DNA of 64,000 nt from Cyclina sinensis. Taxonomy: Eukaryota > Mollusca > Bivalvia > Venerida > Veneridae. Positions 11,360-22,853 of this stretch are shown piece after piece. The first letter of the stretch is position 1, and each line of letters opens with the position of its first letter. Under the pieces are notes generated by a model. That model saw only the letters and a list, made by a program, of their open reading frames with translations. It had not been told where the DNA came from and did no database searches. The DNA is taken from NCBI GenBank assembly GCA_012932295.1, contig JAAONU010000008.1, forward strand, positions 35,268,949 to 35,332,948. Reading direction: 5' to 3'. A program made the position numbers and the translations under genes.

Positions 11360-13985
11360 ATTGTAACACGTACATATATTATAATGGGCACAAGTACATG
11401 CATTATTTAATGGTGACGTTTGCAATGAATTTATCTTAGTTTAGTGTCGGCGAAATGCAAATTTTAGAAATCTTTAGAGAAACTGAAAAAAGTTAAATAG
11501 GTATTTTGAATGCATGATACATGTAACAATATGAAACGAAGAATCTGTCACATGGCAGTTTTTCGTGTCAACATATCAAAAAAGTCACTGCTCACTGTAG
11601 CTCTTAAACAGTTATTATACTCCCAACCACGAATTGGGGGGGGGGGGGGGGGTATACTGGAATCTCTTTGTCGTGTCCATCAGTCGGTGTCTTCAAACTT
11701 GGCTTTGATGTGAACCTCAATATATTTGACAATGAAGTATAAGACAATGATTGTCTTCTAACTTCACCCATATTTGAAGGATTTTATTCAAACTTAGCTC
11801 AAATGTTTCCCTGACGAAGAGAATATGCAGAAATGGTGTTGAACTTGTGTTCCCATTTTACTAACTCATGGTTATGGTCACATTTGAATAAAAACATAGA
11901 CAATCAAATGTAAGATGAGGATTTTATTTTTACTCGGCTAAATACATAATACACTTTAATTTAACTCATAATTCCTTTATTTTAGTAAATTTGCAAAATC
12001 AAAGGTTAAAGTTACCTGTTTCCTGACTTGCTAATTCAAAATTTGTTCATCACCACTACCTGTGAAGTATTGTCTATTTTTCATCAAACACAGCGATATA
12101 AAGCCACAAAAGTTTTTCCTATTTTCCTTTTTCCATCTATTCAAATATCCAAATAACATATTCTATCATTGACATTGGTGGAGGTTTGAATCGCATACAG
12201 TGATAGTTCTAGTTGTAACTAGAAAAAAATAAAGTAATGTTTTGTGAGCACAATTCACAGTTATTTCTTATTGGTAAATATATACAAGCGTTTAAAATTA
12301 TCTAACATTTAAGGACAATTTTCTTCGAAAACAGACAAGCATGAAATGTAGAACAAAACACAAAATATATAATTGAACAGAGATTAAACTTTTATTCATA
12401 TTGAGAGAATTAGTGCAAATGTTGAGGAGTGTTACTTTTTCTTCTCTTTACCAGTTTTACTTTCCTTCTTTTATTTAGGAAGAGAGATGAATACACTGCA
12501 TGATTCTGGTTTTCTTACCAGTGCCATTACTAAGTTATATGGGATCTTCATTGCTTGATGTGATAATAACATTACATGCTTGAGCAGCCTCAGTTCAACA
12601 ATCCAAGACAATTCCCATGGAGATCATAAAATGCTGAATAGTGCAAACAAAGAGAGAGTAGCAGCCAAGAGTGCTCTATTTACACCACAGTACTAAATGA
12701 TTTCGTGTTGTAAATGGCTGAATTATTTAAACACTATCACAGAAGGAAAGAAGACATAAATATAGTGGGTCTTCCAAATAATACTTCGGACAGAAAATTC
12801 AGTGTGCTTAGACATTTCATCTTCAAGGTGTATTCAGATCAATAGTTTACGTTAAAAGTGTAAGTAATGTTGGATTTGCAATATTATAATGATCAGGCAA
12901 AAAAGAATTTGTTTTTGGATACTTTTTAATTAAGTGGAAAATACTGGCAGATATGTAATGTAAATTGTATATATGGACGACTTTAATTTGTGTTTTCAAG
13001 TTAAACGTTGTGTTCTCTTGCTTATTTTATGCCTTTTTCATTTGTTTTTTTCAATTTTAGATATAGTGATACATTTGTACACACAAGGTTACACAGCATT
13101 GGCTGGGTATAACTTAGTTGCGGATAAAGGTTATCACAGGAAGAGAATGTTGTTTTAATCATTTCTAATTACATTACGTCACAGTTTTCTTTATAGTAAA
13201 GAAACTTTATTGTAAACGAAACTGATTTTACATTAAGTGCTATTCTGAAATTTTGGTAATTGGTAATGACTAACCCAGTAAATCGATTACCTGTTCTGTA
13301 AAGTGTTCTGTAGATAATTATTGGCTCCAGTCCTCATGTTTTGATATTTTCAAAGCTATATTTTAGGGATGTTTCTGTGTTTGCAATGAACATGTAAAGG
13401 TCAAGCAGTAGTAAAATAAAAACTAATAACCAGCCCTTACATAACATTAGTAGAAAACTGGGATTGTTTGATTTGAGCAAGTTGTTTTTCTTTTGTATGC
13501 AACTGGTAAGTGGAAGCACAGCAAAGAAGAAAAAATCTGAACTAAAATGGGTTATTCATATTTGGATTTTTCTTAACATATTTTGTTAACTTCCTATACT
13601 ACTTCATATCTGAGATTACAGATGGCTTTTGAATTCTGAACACTGTAAAGACAATATGTGGCAGTATATTTTAGCTGACAAATTTTTGTTATAACCTAAT
13701 AGGAATTATTTCTTGGATAAGAATTGTTAATGGATTATGTGGAAAACAAAATTTTGGATGAAATTTTAATATCACTATGCAGGTTATAGACCACCAAATT
13801 TATGTTATCAGGAACCAGTCATTTTTTGCCCAACTTAAAAAAAATCGACTAGTTGCTATAGTCATGGTGTCGTTGCCGTTGCCGTTCCCGACCGAAAACT
13901 TTATCATTGATAATAACTGTTTTATTCCTTGATGGATTATCTTCTCATACTTGGACACAATAACGCTTTGGACAAGACCTTCAAG
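11360..13985. other. Non-coding loop DNA
   Basis: No supportable gene. A G run of 17 lies at 11,636-11,652 within an unclassified repeat. An open frame at 12,973-13,158 has a hydrophobic stretch resembling a signal peptide, but no recognised domain and no exon that joins it convincingly. Confidence 0.5.
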
Positions 13986-15650
13986 TAGACCAGACAAAAC
14001 TTGACCTTGACTTTAAATGACCTTCAAATTCAAGGTCAAAATATTGAATTTTAGGAGACTAAACTAAACTTGACCTTGACTCTTAAATGACCTTCACCTT
14101 CAAGGTCAAATTATTGAAATTTGCTAAAATTGTCCATAATTTTGTTATTTATGGTTGGATTTGAGTCATACTTGGATAAAACAACACTAATGACAAAACA
14201 GACATGTTGATTAACTCACATATGACCATGACCTATAAATAACCTTGACCGTCAAGGTCAGATGATTGAATTTTGCTCAGATTGTCATAACCTTCGTAGT
14301 TATTTATGGATTTGATTCATACTTGGACAAAACAACACTTACAACAAATCCGACTTGCTGAAAAACTCAGGAGTGACCGTGACCTAAAAATGACCTTGAC
14401 TGTCAAGGTCAGATGTTTGAAGTTTTCCTAAATTGTTATAACTTTGTCATTTATTTATGGATTTAATTCTTACTTGGACAAAACAATACTTTAGAGGAAT
14501 CAGACATTTTGATTAAAGTTTAACCTTGATCTAAAAAATGACCTAGACTAGCAAGATCAGATTATTGAATTTTGCTGAAATTGATCATAACTGTGTAATT
14601 TATGGTAAGACTTGATTCATACTTGACCTTACTGACATGTTTAATAATCCAGGTAGACCTTGACTGTTAAATGACCGAGACAGTCAATATTTGCTATTTA
14701 TGATTTGATTTGATTTATACTGAGACAAAACACACTTACAGCAAAACTGACACATTGAATCATTCAGGTGTGACCTTGGCCTTCAAATAACCCTTACTAT
14801 CAAGGTCAAATTATAGAATTTTGTTAATATTTGCAATAACCTCATTTTTAGTTCTTTTTTATTAATACTTTGACAGCGCAGTCTGGATAAATCAGTTAGC
14901 ACTGATTTGATGACAAAACAATACTTTTGACAAATCAGACATTTTGATTAAAGTTTGACCTTGATCTAAAAAATTACATTGACTATCAAGATCAAATTAT
15001 TGAATTTTGCTAAAATTGATCTTAACTGTGTAATTTATGGTTATACTTGATTCATACTTGAACAAAGATGACCTTGACATTTAAGGTCAAATTATTGAAT
15101 TTTGCTTAAAATAGCCAATGTTTTGTTATTTAGGATTTGATTTGATTTATACTAGGACAAAACAACACTTATGTCAAAACTGAGACATTGAATCATACAA
15201 ATATGACCTTGACCTTCAAATGACCCTGACCATCAAATACAAATTATAGAATTTTGCTAATATTCGCAATAACGTCATTTTTAGTTCTTTTTAATTAATA
15301 CTTTGACAAAACAACACTCATGACAACAGTTCCTTAATGTTCAATTATTCAAGTATGACCTTAACAAAAATATGACATTGACAGGCAATTTCAAATTATT
15401 GAAATTTGCTAAAACAGCCAAATTTTTGTTATTTATAGACAGAATTGATCTATACTGGGACAAAACAACACTGAGAATAAAAAAACGTGTTGAACAATTC
15501 AAGTATAACCTTGACCTTTAAATTCCCTTGAAATTGCTTAACTTCACTATATTTTTTATGTTGATTGATGTAGTGTTTTCATGCCTAGACATTACTACCT
15601 TTTAGACAATACCTCCAATGAAGGTTAAACTGAACATGACCTTGACCTTT
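13986..15650. repeat. Tandem ~145-bp units rich in TGACCTTGAC
   Basis: About a dozen degenerate units, each with TGACCTTGAC near a GTCAAGGTCA (an everted pair of AGGTCA half-sites), then ATTATTGAATTTTGCTAAAA, a TTTATGG...TTGATT word and ACTTGGACAAAACAACACTT. The units extend about 345 bases beyond the inner end of the inverted repeat (13,986-14,330), and the array is longer here than in the left arm. Confidence 0.87.
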
Positions 15651-17808
15651 AAGGTCAAAGTTATGAATGTTGGTAAAATTGGCCATAACTTTGTTATGCA
15701 TAGATTGAAATCCTTCCTTCACCACAATGTGATTCTTCTGTTGTGTTTGCCTTTGGAAATAGGAAAAAGTCGAGGGTGGCTCCCACTTGCGGTGGCTCTT
15801 GTCTTAGATGCTGCCATTGTTTTACAACTGTTCTGTGTAGTAATACAAATATCTTATCAGTGTTTGTCTGGCCTTTCTAAAATGTGAAAGACATGGTACC
15901 AATAACTTGAACTGACGACATAGCTATCAATCTCTTCTATTCATTTTTTACTATCTAAAGTTCAAACTATTTGGATATATCACTGTTTAAATCTTACCAC
16001 AGTATAAACCTTATTAGTATATCTAGTAAGCAAAAACTGCATGTCTGTCATTTAATAGATATTATATGTGGACATAACATGCTTTTGCTGAACAGTATTT
16101 GAATGTCTGCAACAAAGCCAATATAATGAGCACTGTAAAATATCCTGTATTTTGATAGTGTCTAATTCTCTTGTTTTGTTCAAAATATGATAACAGATAA
16201 GGTAACTTAAATATTTACTTACCAACCCCATCACACTGTTACACCTTTTAATTCATTTCATTTCATTTTTCTTTTGCTTAGTTTATCTTTTGGGATGAGT
16301 AGGTACTGGCAGACAACACACCCCATCCCACAAGACCCCCACCCACTCTTTTCAGTTGTTCTTTTAATTTGCTTTTTTTCCGGTTTGATTAAGTACTTGA
16401 TAAAAGATATATATATTTTTTTTTTTTTTTTTTTGCCATGGGTATGTATTTGCATGTTTTCTCTGATAAATAAAACAGACAAGTGTTGGTCCTGTGATGA
16501 TATGTTTTTGTGAGACTTGATATTCACAATATGATATGATACTGAAAGGCACAAGAATGTGCATTAAATCATGTACATGAATATGTGGAACAGACTTTTA
16601 AAGCCGATGATTTGTTTCCAGGTTAATAAATAATCTTCCGTAAAAAAGGATTGCCAGAAGCTTTTCAGCAAATGGATCGTTTGTACAGTTGCGGAAATAC
16701 ATAATACATCACAAAAATGGGGTATACCGGAAACGTAGAAAGTCACAGTGTTACAGACATAACAAGGATTTTGACAGGTGAAAACAAGTTGAAACGATCA
16801 AAGTTGACCCCCAGTGATGGGCTTTGGTGACACCACTCAGAAAAGATGTTGTTGACAATCACTGTTTTTTTTCCAAGGTATGTCTTAACGAAAACAAAGT
16901 AACTTATAGTTGTTAATTGCTGTATAAATAGACGAAATAGTGAAAGTTATGATGATGATAATGATGATTCTGATCACACAATAGCTGATCAACAGTTTAA
17001 CTATTAAAAAATGATTGTTAAAAAGTTTTACATTACAGCCTCATCTTCAAATACTATAAACAAGACTTAGCAATCTATCAAATATAAAAGGCACTGAGTC
17101 ACAGTGATAAGTGACAAGATATTGCATCATAATGCACTAGCCCATGTTTTCAAAGAAAAGGGCTTTTACTATAACAAATGATAAACATATATATCTTATT
17201 TATTGAAAGACTGTATGACCTAATTATGCAAGTACTTATCTTTTTGCATTGAAATAGGTCTCATATACATGTATGTGGAAGTTGAATAAGAAACCAGTCT
17301 GAAGCTGCGACAAGATTTCTGCAAATGACGATTCTTGGTATGTGGTGTACATGTTGGACGGAATGAATGGGACAATAGTGTAATTTTAGCAATGTCTCTA
17401 ATTAATTAATGTTTATTTGTCCAGCTACTAAGACAGTATGGTTGATTGGCTTCAATTCTGATAAGATGTTAGCATATTGGACTTTCTCTGGGTTATTTAG
17501 TGTATTTGTTAAATGTTCCATTACTTTGCTGTTTTTATCCTGATGCTTACCTTTTAAGTTGTGATGTTGTTGCTTTGATACTTCTAGTATAAAGTTCTTA
17601 TTAAAATAGTAGTTACATTATTATCAACCCCCAGTTATTTCAAGACTATTTTCATTTATCTGTATAAAATCAGTTTGTTCTAGATTGCTCGTAATATAAA
17701 ATAAATCTATTATCCACCAAATGTCTATTTGAACTAAGGACATAAAAAATCCTGTCTTTTTTGTATACATTTATATATAGTAACACAATAATAGATCTTG
17801 CTCTCAAT
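14331..17808. repeat. Right arm of giant inverted repeat
   Basis: Reverse complement of 1-3,183. The arm is 3,478 bases against 3,183. Extra tandem-unit sequence accounts for about 200 bases of the difference, and a ~139-base segment at 15,894-16,032 has no counterpart in the left arm. A T-rich run lies near 16,419-16,434. No gene is seen. Position 17,808 pairs with position 1, so the true outer end is unknown. Confidence 0.93.
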
Positions 17809-17984
17809 ACAAGAAATTCTCATTTTTTTGCATTTAAAAACAAAACAATGTTTCCTGAAATTTTACATCATACTTCTTTATACACAATAAAGATTATCAG
17901 GGGATAATAACCTACTTTACACTAAAATGGGGAAAATGAATAAGAGATGCAGGATATTATCATGTCTAATAGTAAAGATAATGG

Positions 17985-19215
17985 TGAGATGGGGAAAGAC
18001 AATCGTTATAAGGGGAAATGTTCCCCTATCTCCTTGTGAGTTGGAGGAATGATCCCCTATCAACTACTGGATGGGGGAACGTTCCCCTATCTACTACTGA
18101 GATGGGAGAATGTTCCCCTATCTACTTGTGAGTTGGAGGAATGTTCCCCTATCTACTACTGAGATGGGGGAATGTTCCCCTATCTTCTACTGAGATGGGG
18201 GAATGTTCCCCTATCTACTACTGAGATGGGGGAATGTTCCCCTATCTACTACTGAGATGGGGGAATGTTCCCCTATTTACTACTGAGATGGGGGAACGTT
18301 CCCCTATCTACTAGTGAGTTGGAGGAATGTTCCCTTATCTACTACTGAGATGGGGGAATGTTCCCTTATCTACTACTGAGATGGGGGAACGTTCCCCTAT
18401 CTACTACTGAGATGGGGGAATGTTCCCCTATCTACTACTGAGATAGGGGAATGTTCCTCTATCTACTACTGAGATGGGGGAATGTTCCCCTACCTACTAC
18501 TGAGATGGGAAAATGTTCCCCTATTTACTTGTGAGTTGGAAGAATGTTCCCCTATCTTCTACTGAGATGGGGGAATGTTCCCCTATCTACTACTGAGATG
18601 GGGGAATGTTCCCCTATCTACTACTGAGATGGGGGAATGTTCCCCTTTCTACTACTGAGATGGGGGAATGTTCCCCTATCTACTTGTGAGATGGGGGATT
18701 GTTTCCCTATGTACTTGTGAGTTGGAGGAATGTTCCCCTATCTACTTGTGAGTTGGGAGAACGTTCCCCTATCTACTAGTGAGTTGGAGGAATGTTCCTA
18801 TATCTACTACTGAGATGGGGGAATGTTCCCCTATCTACTACTGAGATGGGGGAACGTTCCCCTATCTACTACTGAGATGGGGGAATGTTTCCCTATCTAC
18901 TACTGAGAGGGGGGAATGTTCCACTATCTACTACTGAGATGGGGGAATGTTCCTCTATCTACTACTGAGATGGGGGAATGTTCCCCTATCTACTACTGAG
19001 ATGGGGGAATGTTCCCCTATCTTCTCAAGAGATGGGGGAATGTTCCCCTATCTACTACTGAGATGGGGGAATGTTCCCCTATCTACTAAAGAGATGGGGG
19101 AATGTTCCCCTATCTACTACTGAGATGGGGGAATGTTCCCCTATCTACTACTGAGATGGGGGAATGTTCCCCTATCTTTTAGGTGAGATGGGGGAATGTT
19201 CCCCCATCTATGTTC
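17985..19215. repeat. 31-bp minisatellite, about 39 copies
   Basis: The consensus unit is CTACTACTGAGATGGG then GGAATGTTCCCCTAT. Each unit contains the dyad GGGGAA-TG-TTCCCC, and where TG is CG it becomes a perfect 14-base palindrome. Two unit types alternate irregularly: a common ACTACTGAGATGGGGG form and a rarer ACTTGTGAGTTGGAGG form (near 18,030, 18,122, 18,530, 18,715 and 18,745). The array begins about 180 bases after the giant inverted repeat ends and finishes with a variant ...TTCCCCCATCT. Confidence 0.96.
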
Positions 19216-19562
19216 CCCCAGAAAAAGGACAAATGGAATTTCCTTTTTTATTCTGTGTTAAATGATATTTTTGTAACTAAATCTAGACAATAAAAATGTT
19301 ATATTCAGAATATCTAGTTTTTGATTTGTCGATATAATGAAAATGTATACTATTTGAACAAATTACAATCGTAGAGAACACCAGCAGTGCCAGTATCTCG
19401 CAGTTTAACATCTGGAAAGGGAAAAGAAATAACCTCTTTAAACAAAAATGTTTCTCAGACGGAGTAGGGGATGTACTTTCCTGGAAACAGTTTGAGGAAG
19501 CCAAATTATCAAGCGCCTACCTGCGCATGCCAAGCCTGTGTGATGGTTTGTAAAATGTTTTG

Positions 19563-19741
19563 CATTCATTTAACACACAATTCACACTTTTTTCCAGACT
19601 GTTACGGTTTTTAGTACCATTCATTAAACACACAATTCATACCTTTTTCGAAATTTATGACTGTTACGGTTTTTAGTACCATTCATTAAACACACAATTC
19701 ATACCTTTTTCGAAATTTATGACTGTTAAGGTTTTTAGTAC
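19563..19741. repeat. 62-bp tandem repeat, three copies
   Basis: Units start near 19,563, 19,618 and 19,680. Each runs from CATTCATTAAACACACAATT to GTTACGGTTTTTAGTAC. The second and third copies are almost identical; the first is shorter and diverged. Confidence 0.92.
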
Positions 19742-19929
19742 AATTTTGCTGTGTTTCTTTTATCCTGATATCTGTGCGTTGAGATATAGTGTAGTAACAC
19801 TGTGCTATTACATTTAAGAGTAATTTTAGAGACGTTGTAAAAGTTAAAGTTATAGGCCCATAATTGTCAAAGATGATCAAGATGTAGTTTTGCTCTCAGT
19901 CCATTGAACTTGAGCATTTTAATGAAAAT

Positions 19930-20350
19930 TTTTAGTCTCGAACGGCCTTAAGTCAGCTAGTAAAAATTTAGCCGCTAAAAGACTTGATAAACTTTATTTT
20001 CAAACAAATATCTACTCCAGTTAGGTATCAAAAGACTTAATAACACTTTCTTTCAAATTTTTCTCTAATCAGGTATCAAGGACATTATAACCTTTCGTTT
20101 CCTTCAAGTATCAAACCCTACCAGCCGCCAAAAGATTTAATAACATTAAGTTTTCTATTCCATTCAGGTATCAAACATTTTAATAACATTCATTATAGTT
20201 TTCTACAGAATCAACCACCGAAATAATAACTTTTAGTTTTCTGCAAACATCTTACCCCATTTAGTCGTCAAAAAACTTAATTACCAATAAGCCTCCACGT
20301 CTTAATTAAACCTTTAGTTTCTTAAAATTTTCTTCCCAAGTTAGGTGATT
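19930..20350. repeat. Degenerate ~70-bp tandem repeat
   Basis: Repeated words AGGTATCAAA, AAAGACTTAATAACA and TTTAGTTTTCT recur about six times at roughly 65-75 base spacing. The array is decayed and non-coding, just upstream of the first recognised exon of gene 1. Confidence 0.55.
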
Positions 20351-20601
20351 AAATACCCAAATTTTCAATTAAACATTGCCTTTCAGTAACGAAGCCGCAT
20401 TTAAGAACGTTTAACCATGTAATGTTGTTGCTCCTTTTTCCTTCTCAAATGTGAACTTGATAATATAGCCTATTTAGCTTAGATTTAGCATAGGTATCTA
20501 GCAAAAAAGAATATGCTTATCTGTTGCTGTGTGGTGAACACATGTAACGAAATAACATGTGGGTTGTATGTATAAACATATATTTACATTTTGATTTATA
20601 G

Positions 20602-20832
20602 ATTTCGACAACTGTGTGTCCGCGCCTTGCTTACACGGATCGTGTACAGACACGCTAGGTGGTTTTACATGCACCTGCGAGAGAAGTTTTGTTGGTACAC
20701 AGTGTGACGTAAACATAGATGATTGTGACGTCAGTATATGTATAAATAATTCAACGTGTGTCGATGGGGTTGAAACGTATACCTGTTTATGTCCACCTAA
20801 GTATACCGGCCAGTACTGTGAAATTTCAATGG
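20602..20832 (+). CDS. Gene 1 exon: two EGF-like domains
   Basis: Acceptor TTGATTTATAG, donor G|GTGAAA, 231 bases, phase 1-1. It encodes two complete six-cysteine EGF-like domains. The first begins DFDNC and contains [12 protein letters not shown]. The second begins NIDDC and contains [12 protein letters not shown]. Both carry the Asp/Asn beta-hydroxylation pattern, and the NIDDC start fits calcium-binding EGF domains. Two tandem EGFs on one exon, in phase 1-1, are typical of shuffled extracellular proteins. The open frame on the opposite strand is a shadow. A mutated inverted copy of this exon and its surroundings lies at 61,505-62,075. No upstream exon was found, so this is the first exon that can be supported, not necessarily the first of the gene. 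Confidence 0.9.
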
Positions 20833-21014
20833 GTGAAATCCATCTTTTCAAGAAGTTTAAGTTCCAGAAAATTTGACATGAACTGAAAAACATAATTATT
20901 TTAAATTCAAATAGATTGTGAAAATATTAGCTCAGTTAGTGATTTAGTTCTATTTAGCTTTTACATAATTAATTGTATATATCTATTTATGATAACTATC
21001 ATGTCATTTTGAAG

Positions 21015-21161
21015 TTGACGGTGGCTGGAGTGAGTGGGACAGCTGGTCTGAATGCTCAACAACTTGCGGGCACGGGCAGAGGTCAAGGAAAAGATTATGT
21101 AACAGTCCAACACCTGACAACGGAGGCGAAAACTGTTATGGGAAAGAACTTGACTGTCCAA
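21015..21161 (+). CDS. Gene 1 exon: thrombospondin type 1 domain
   Basis: The acceptor is a poor TTTTGAAG and the donor A|GTAAAC; 147 bases, phase 1-1. The translation reads [29 protein letters not shown], then a [12 protein letters not shown] end, the classic WSxW...CSxTCGxGxxxRxRxC pattern of TSP1 repeats. Only five cysteines are visible; the usual six-cysteine form has one more near the end, so this is a slightly shortened TSP1 or its last cysteine pairs differently. TSP1 domains act outside the cell in adhesion and in binding sulphated glycans. The W-rich motif is also where C-mannosylation occurs in known members. Confidence 0.9.
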
Positions 21162-21847
21162 GTAAACTAAATGTTGTATAGCTTCAGCATTTTTGTATAC
21201 TTAATTATTGTGCGGGGCATAAAGTAAGATGTTCCCATATATCAATACCCTACTAACAAAGCGGCATTTTGGGGAGTCCTGGCTCAAGGACAGTGGAAGT
21301 TCTAGTTTGTGACGAAAACAAGGAAAGGTTTTTTTATAACATCGTATTATTGTAGGCAGGGTTTAAACTATAAATAAATTGTAAACTCCCTTCAACGATA
21401 CCGATTTTTTCATCGTGTTTTTGACAAAATAATTTGTTTTATACTTCTAACGCTCTAGTTTTGGTACACCGTCTGTCTTCTTTTTTTATTCACAGTTACA
21501 TTGGCAATTTGCAGTTGTTTTGTCTGATTTGTTGAAGTGTTCTGCAATATTTTAACTGCTGAGAAATTACGCTCTATTGTAGAAATGCCAGATTTTTTTA
21601 CCTTGGTGTTTGTTATGATGAATTAGAGCTATATCTAAGTATTTTGTTGTTACGAATTACCATGACATGCTACAAAATCGGTGTGTTTTTTTGTATTATA
21701 AAGAATGAATGTAGTATGTCGCATAGTATTGTTATTTTATTTTTAAGAAATAATGGGGTATTTCGGAAGGTCTTGTTGTTTTATTATTAAAAACATGAAG
21801 TTTGTCGCAATGTTTCACCCTTCTGTTATTATATGTGTTTACTGTAG

Positions 21848-22051
21848 CTTGTCCACCAATTCAGCATCCAAAAAATGGATCCCTCGAATGTTTGAATGAC
21901 ACAGAATCTGTAAACTGTACCATTTCTTGTAATGAGGGTTTCGACTTTGATATAGAGCCTCTACCAATGTATTACTGTGGACCCGAGACTTTCCATGAAT
22001 GGAATTTTCAGACTGATGAAAATTTAGACAGACGCTTGCCTGATTGTGTTG
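21848..22051 (+). CDS. Gene 1 exon: Sushi/CCP domain
   Basis: Acceptor TTTACTGTAG, donor G|GTATGA, 204 bases, phase 1-1. It encodes a Sushi (complement control protein) module starting CPPIQHPKNGSLEC and ending RRLPDC, with six cysteines instead of the usual four. The Sushi exon of gene 2 at 54,121-54,324 has the same length and also six cysteines, so the two are probably paralogous exons of a Sushi subtype with an extra disulphide. Several N-glycosylation sites (NGS, NDT, NCT) are visible. Confidence 0.88.
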
Positions 22052-22589
22052 GTATGAATCTGATTTCAAGTGTTATATCTTAGAAACATATCATTCATTT
22101 CATTTTAACACCAGTATTCATCTGAATGGAAATACAGAAAATAATATTAGTAACAAAATACATGGGAAGTAAATCCAGTCGGAAAGTCTTTTATTATAGA
22201 AACGTTGGTTCCATTATGAAGGTCTTCATTTAATATACATAATATATTTCTTATATTAGTGTATAGTAGATGTGTTTTGAGATAGCCTAACACAATATGT
22301 CGAACATTGCTCTTAGAGCAGTTTGTGAATAAAACATTATATGACCTATTCGTTATTACCCTTTAAAAATACCAACCTGTAAAAATCTGTAGATGAACTC
22401 GGAATAACATTTCTGTCCTGTTTTAAATTTGTTATTTGTTCATAATATTAGGCCCGTACCCATAGGTTAAATGGTGGCAGTGGCTTATTGTACCCTATAT
22501 TTGATATGAAAATATCATTTTTTATGGGTAACGTTAAAACCAGTTACCAGAACTGTTTGATTTCGCCTGTATAAAAGTCTAAATTTCAG

Positions 22590-22853
22590 CAACTGAGCTG
22601 CCTGAAGTGGTGAGGGTACAATACACAGCATACTACAAAAATCTTTATTGTGCAGCTGGTGGAATGGAGGGATTTGCCACAGAGGCGATAGATGCCGCAA
22701 CAAAATTGGTGTTGTCCAAAGTCCCATGTTTACTGAATGAAACTTGCCTCCTGGATTACGTTAATGTAATCAGTTGTAAAGGTAAAGGAAGACAAAAAAG
22801 AGCGATAGAAACGGCGGGCTTCAGCTTACAAATTTCAAGTAATTTTACAACAG
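22590..22853 (+). CDS. Gene 1 exon: unrecognised domain, first part, with RQKR site
   Basis: Acceptor CTAAATTTCAG, strong donor G|GTAAGC, 264 bases, phase 1-1. It encodes about 88 residues that I cannot assign to a named family. A first half has four cysteines (LYCAAGG, VPCLLNETCLL and VISC), followed by GKGRQKRAIE, a match to the furin consensus RxKR, then a beta-strand-like GFSLQISSNFTT. The matching exon of gene 2 (54,566-54,735) keeps the spacing of cysteines and the NV(I/N)(S/T)C end but stops at that point. The likely reading is an extracellular domain cleaved next to the conserved cysteine, with the two pieces perhaps held by disulphides or non-covalently; that is inference. The next coding exon is 10.3 kb away. 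Confidence 0.8.

Noticed and set aside
12973..13158. Possible first exon of gene 1 (signal-peptide-like frame)
   Set aside because: Hydrophobic text in AT-rich DNA is common, the only phase-1 donor is weak, and the right arm of the giant inverted repeat would have to lie in the intron. No supporting homology.
17985..19215. CRISPR-like array or NF-kappaB site cluster
   Set aside because: The repeat is continuous with no unique spacers, so it is a minisatellite. The GGGGAA-TG-TTCCCC dyad is longer than a kappaB site, and the half-site spacing is wrong.
19341..19552. Plus-strand open frame with protein-like text (SWKQFEEAKLSSAYLRMPS)
   Set aside because: No initiator, no good acceptor, and a competing open frame on the other strand. 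Kept only as a curiosity.
20498..20893. 131-codon minus-strand frame
   Set aside because: It is the antisense shadow of the two-EGF exon of gene 1. The similar frame at 61,653-61,868 is the shadow of its pseudogene copy.
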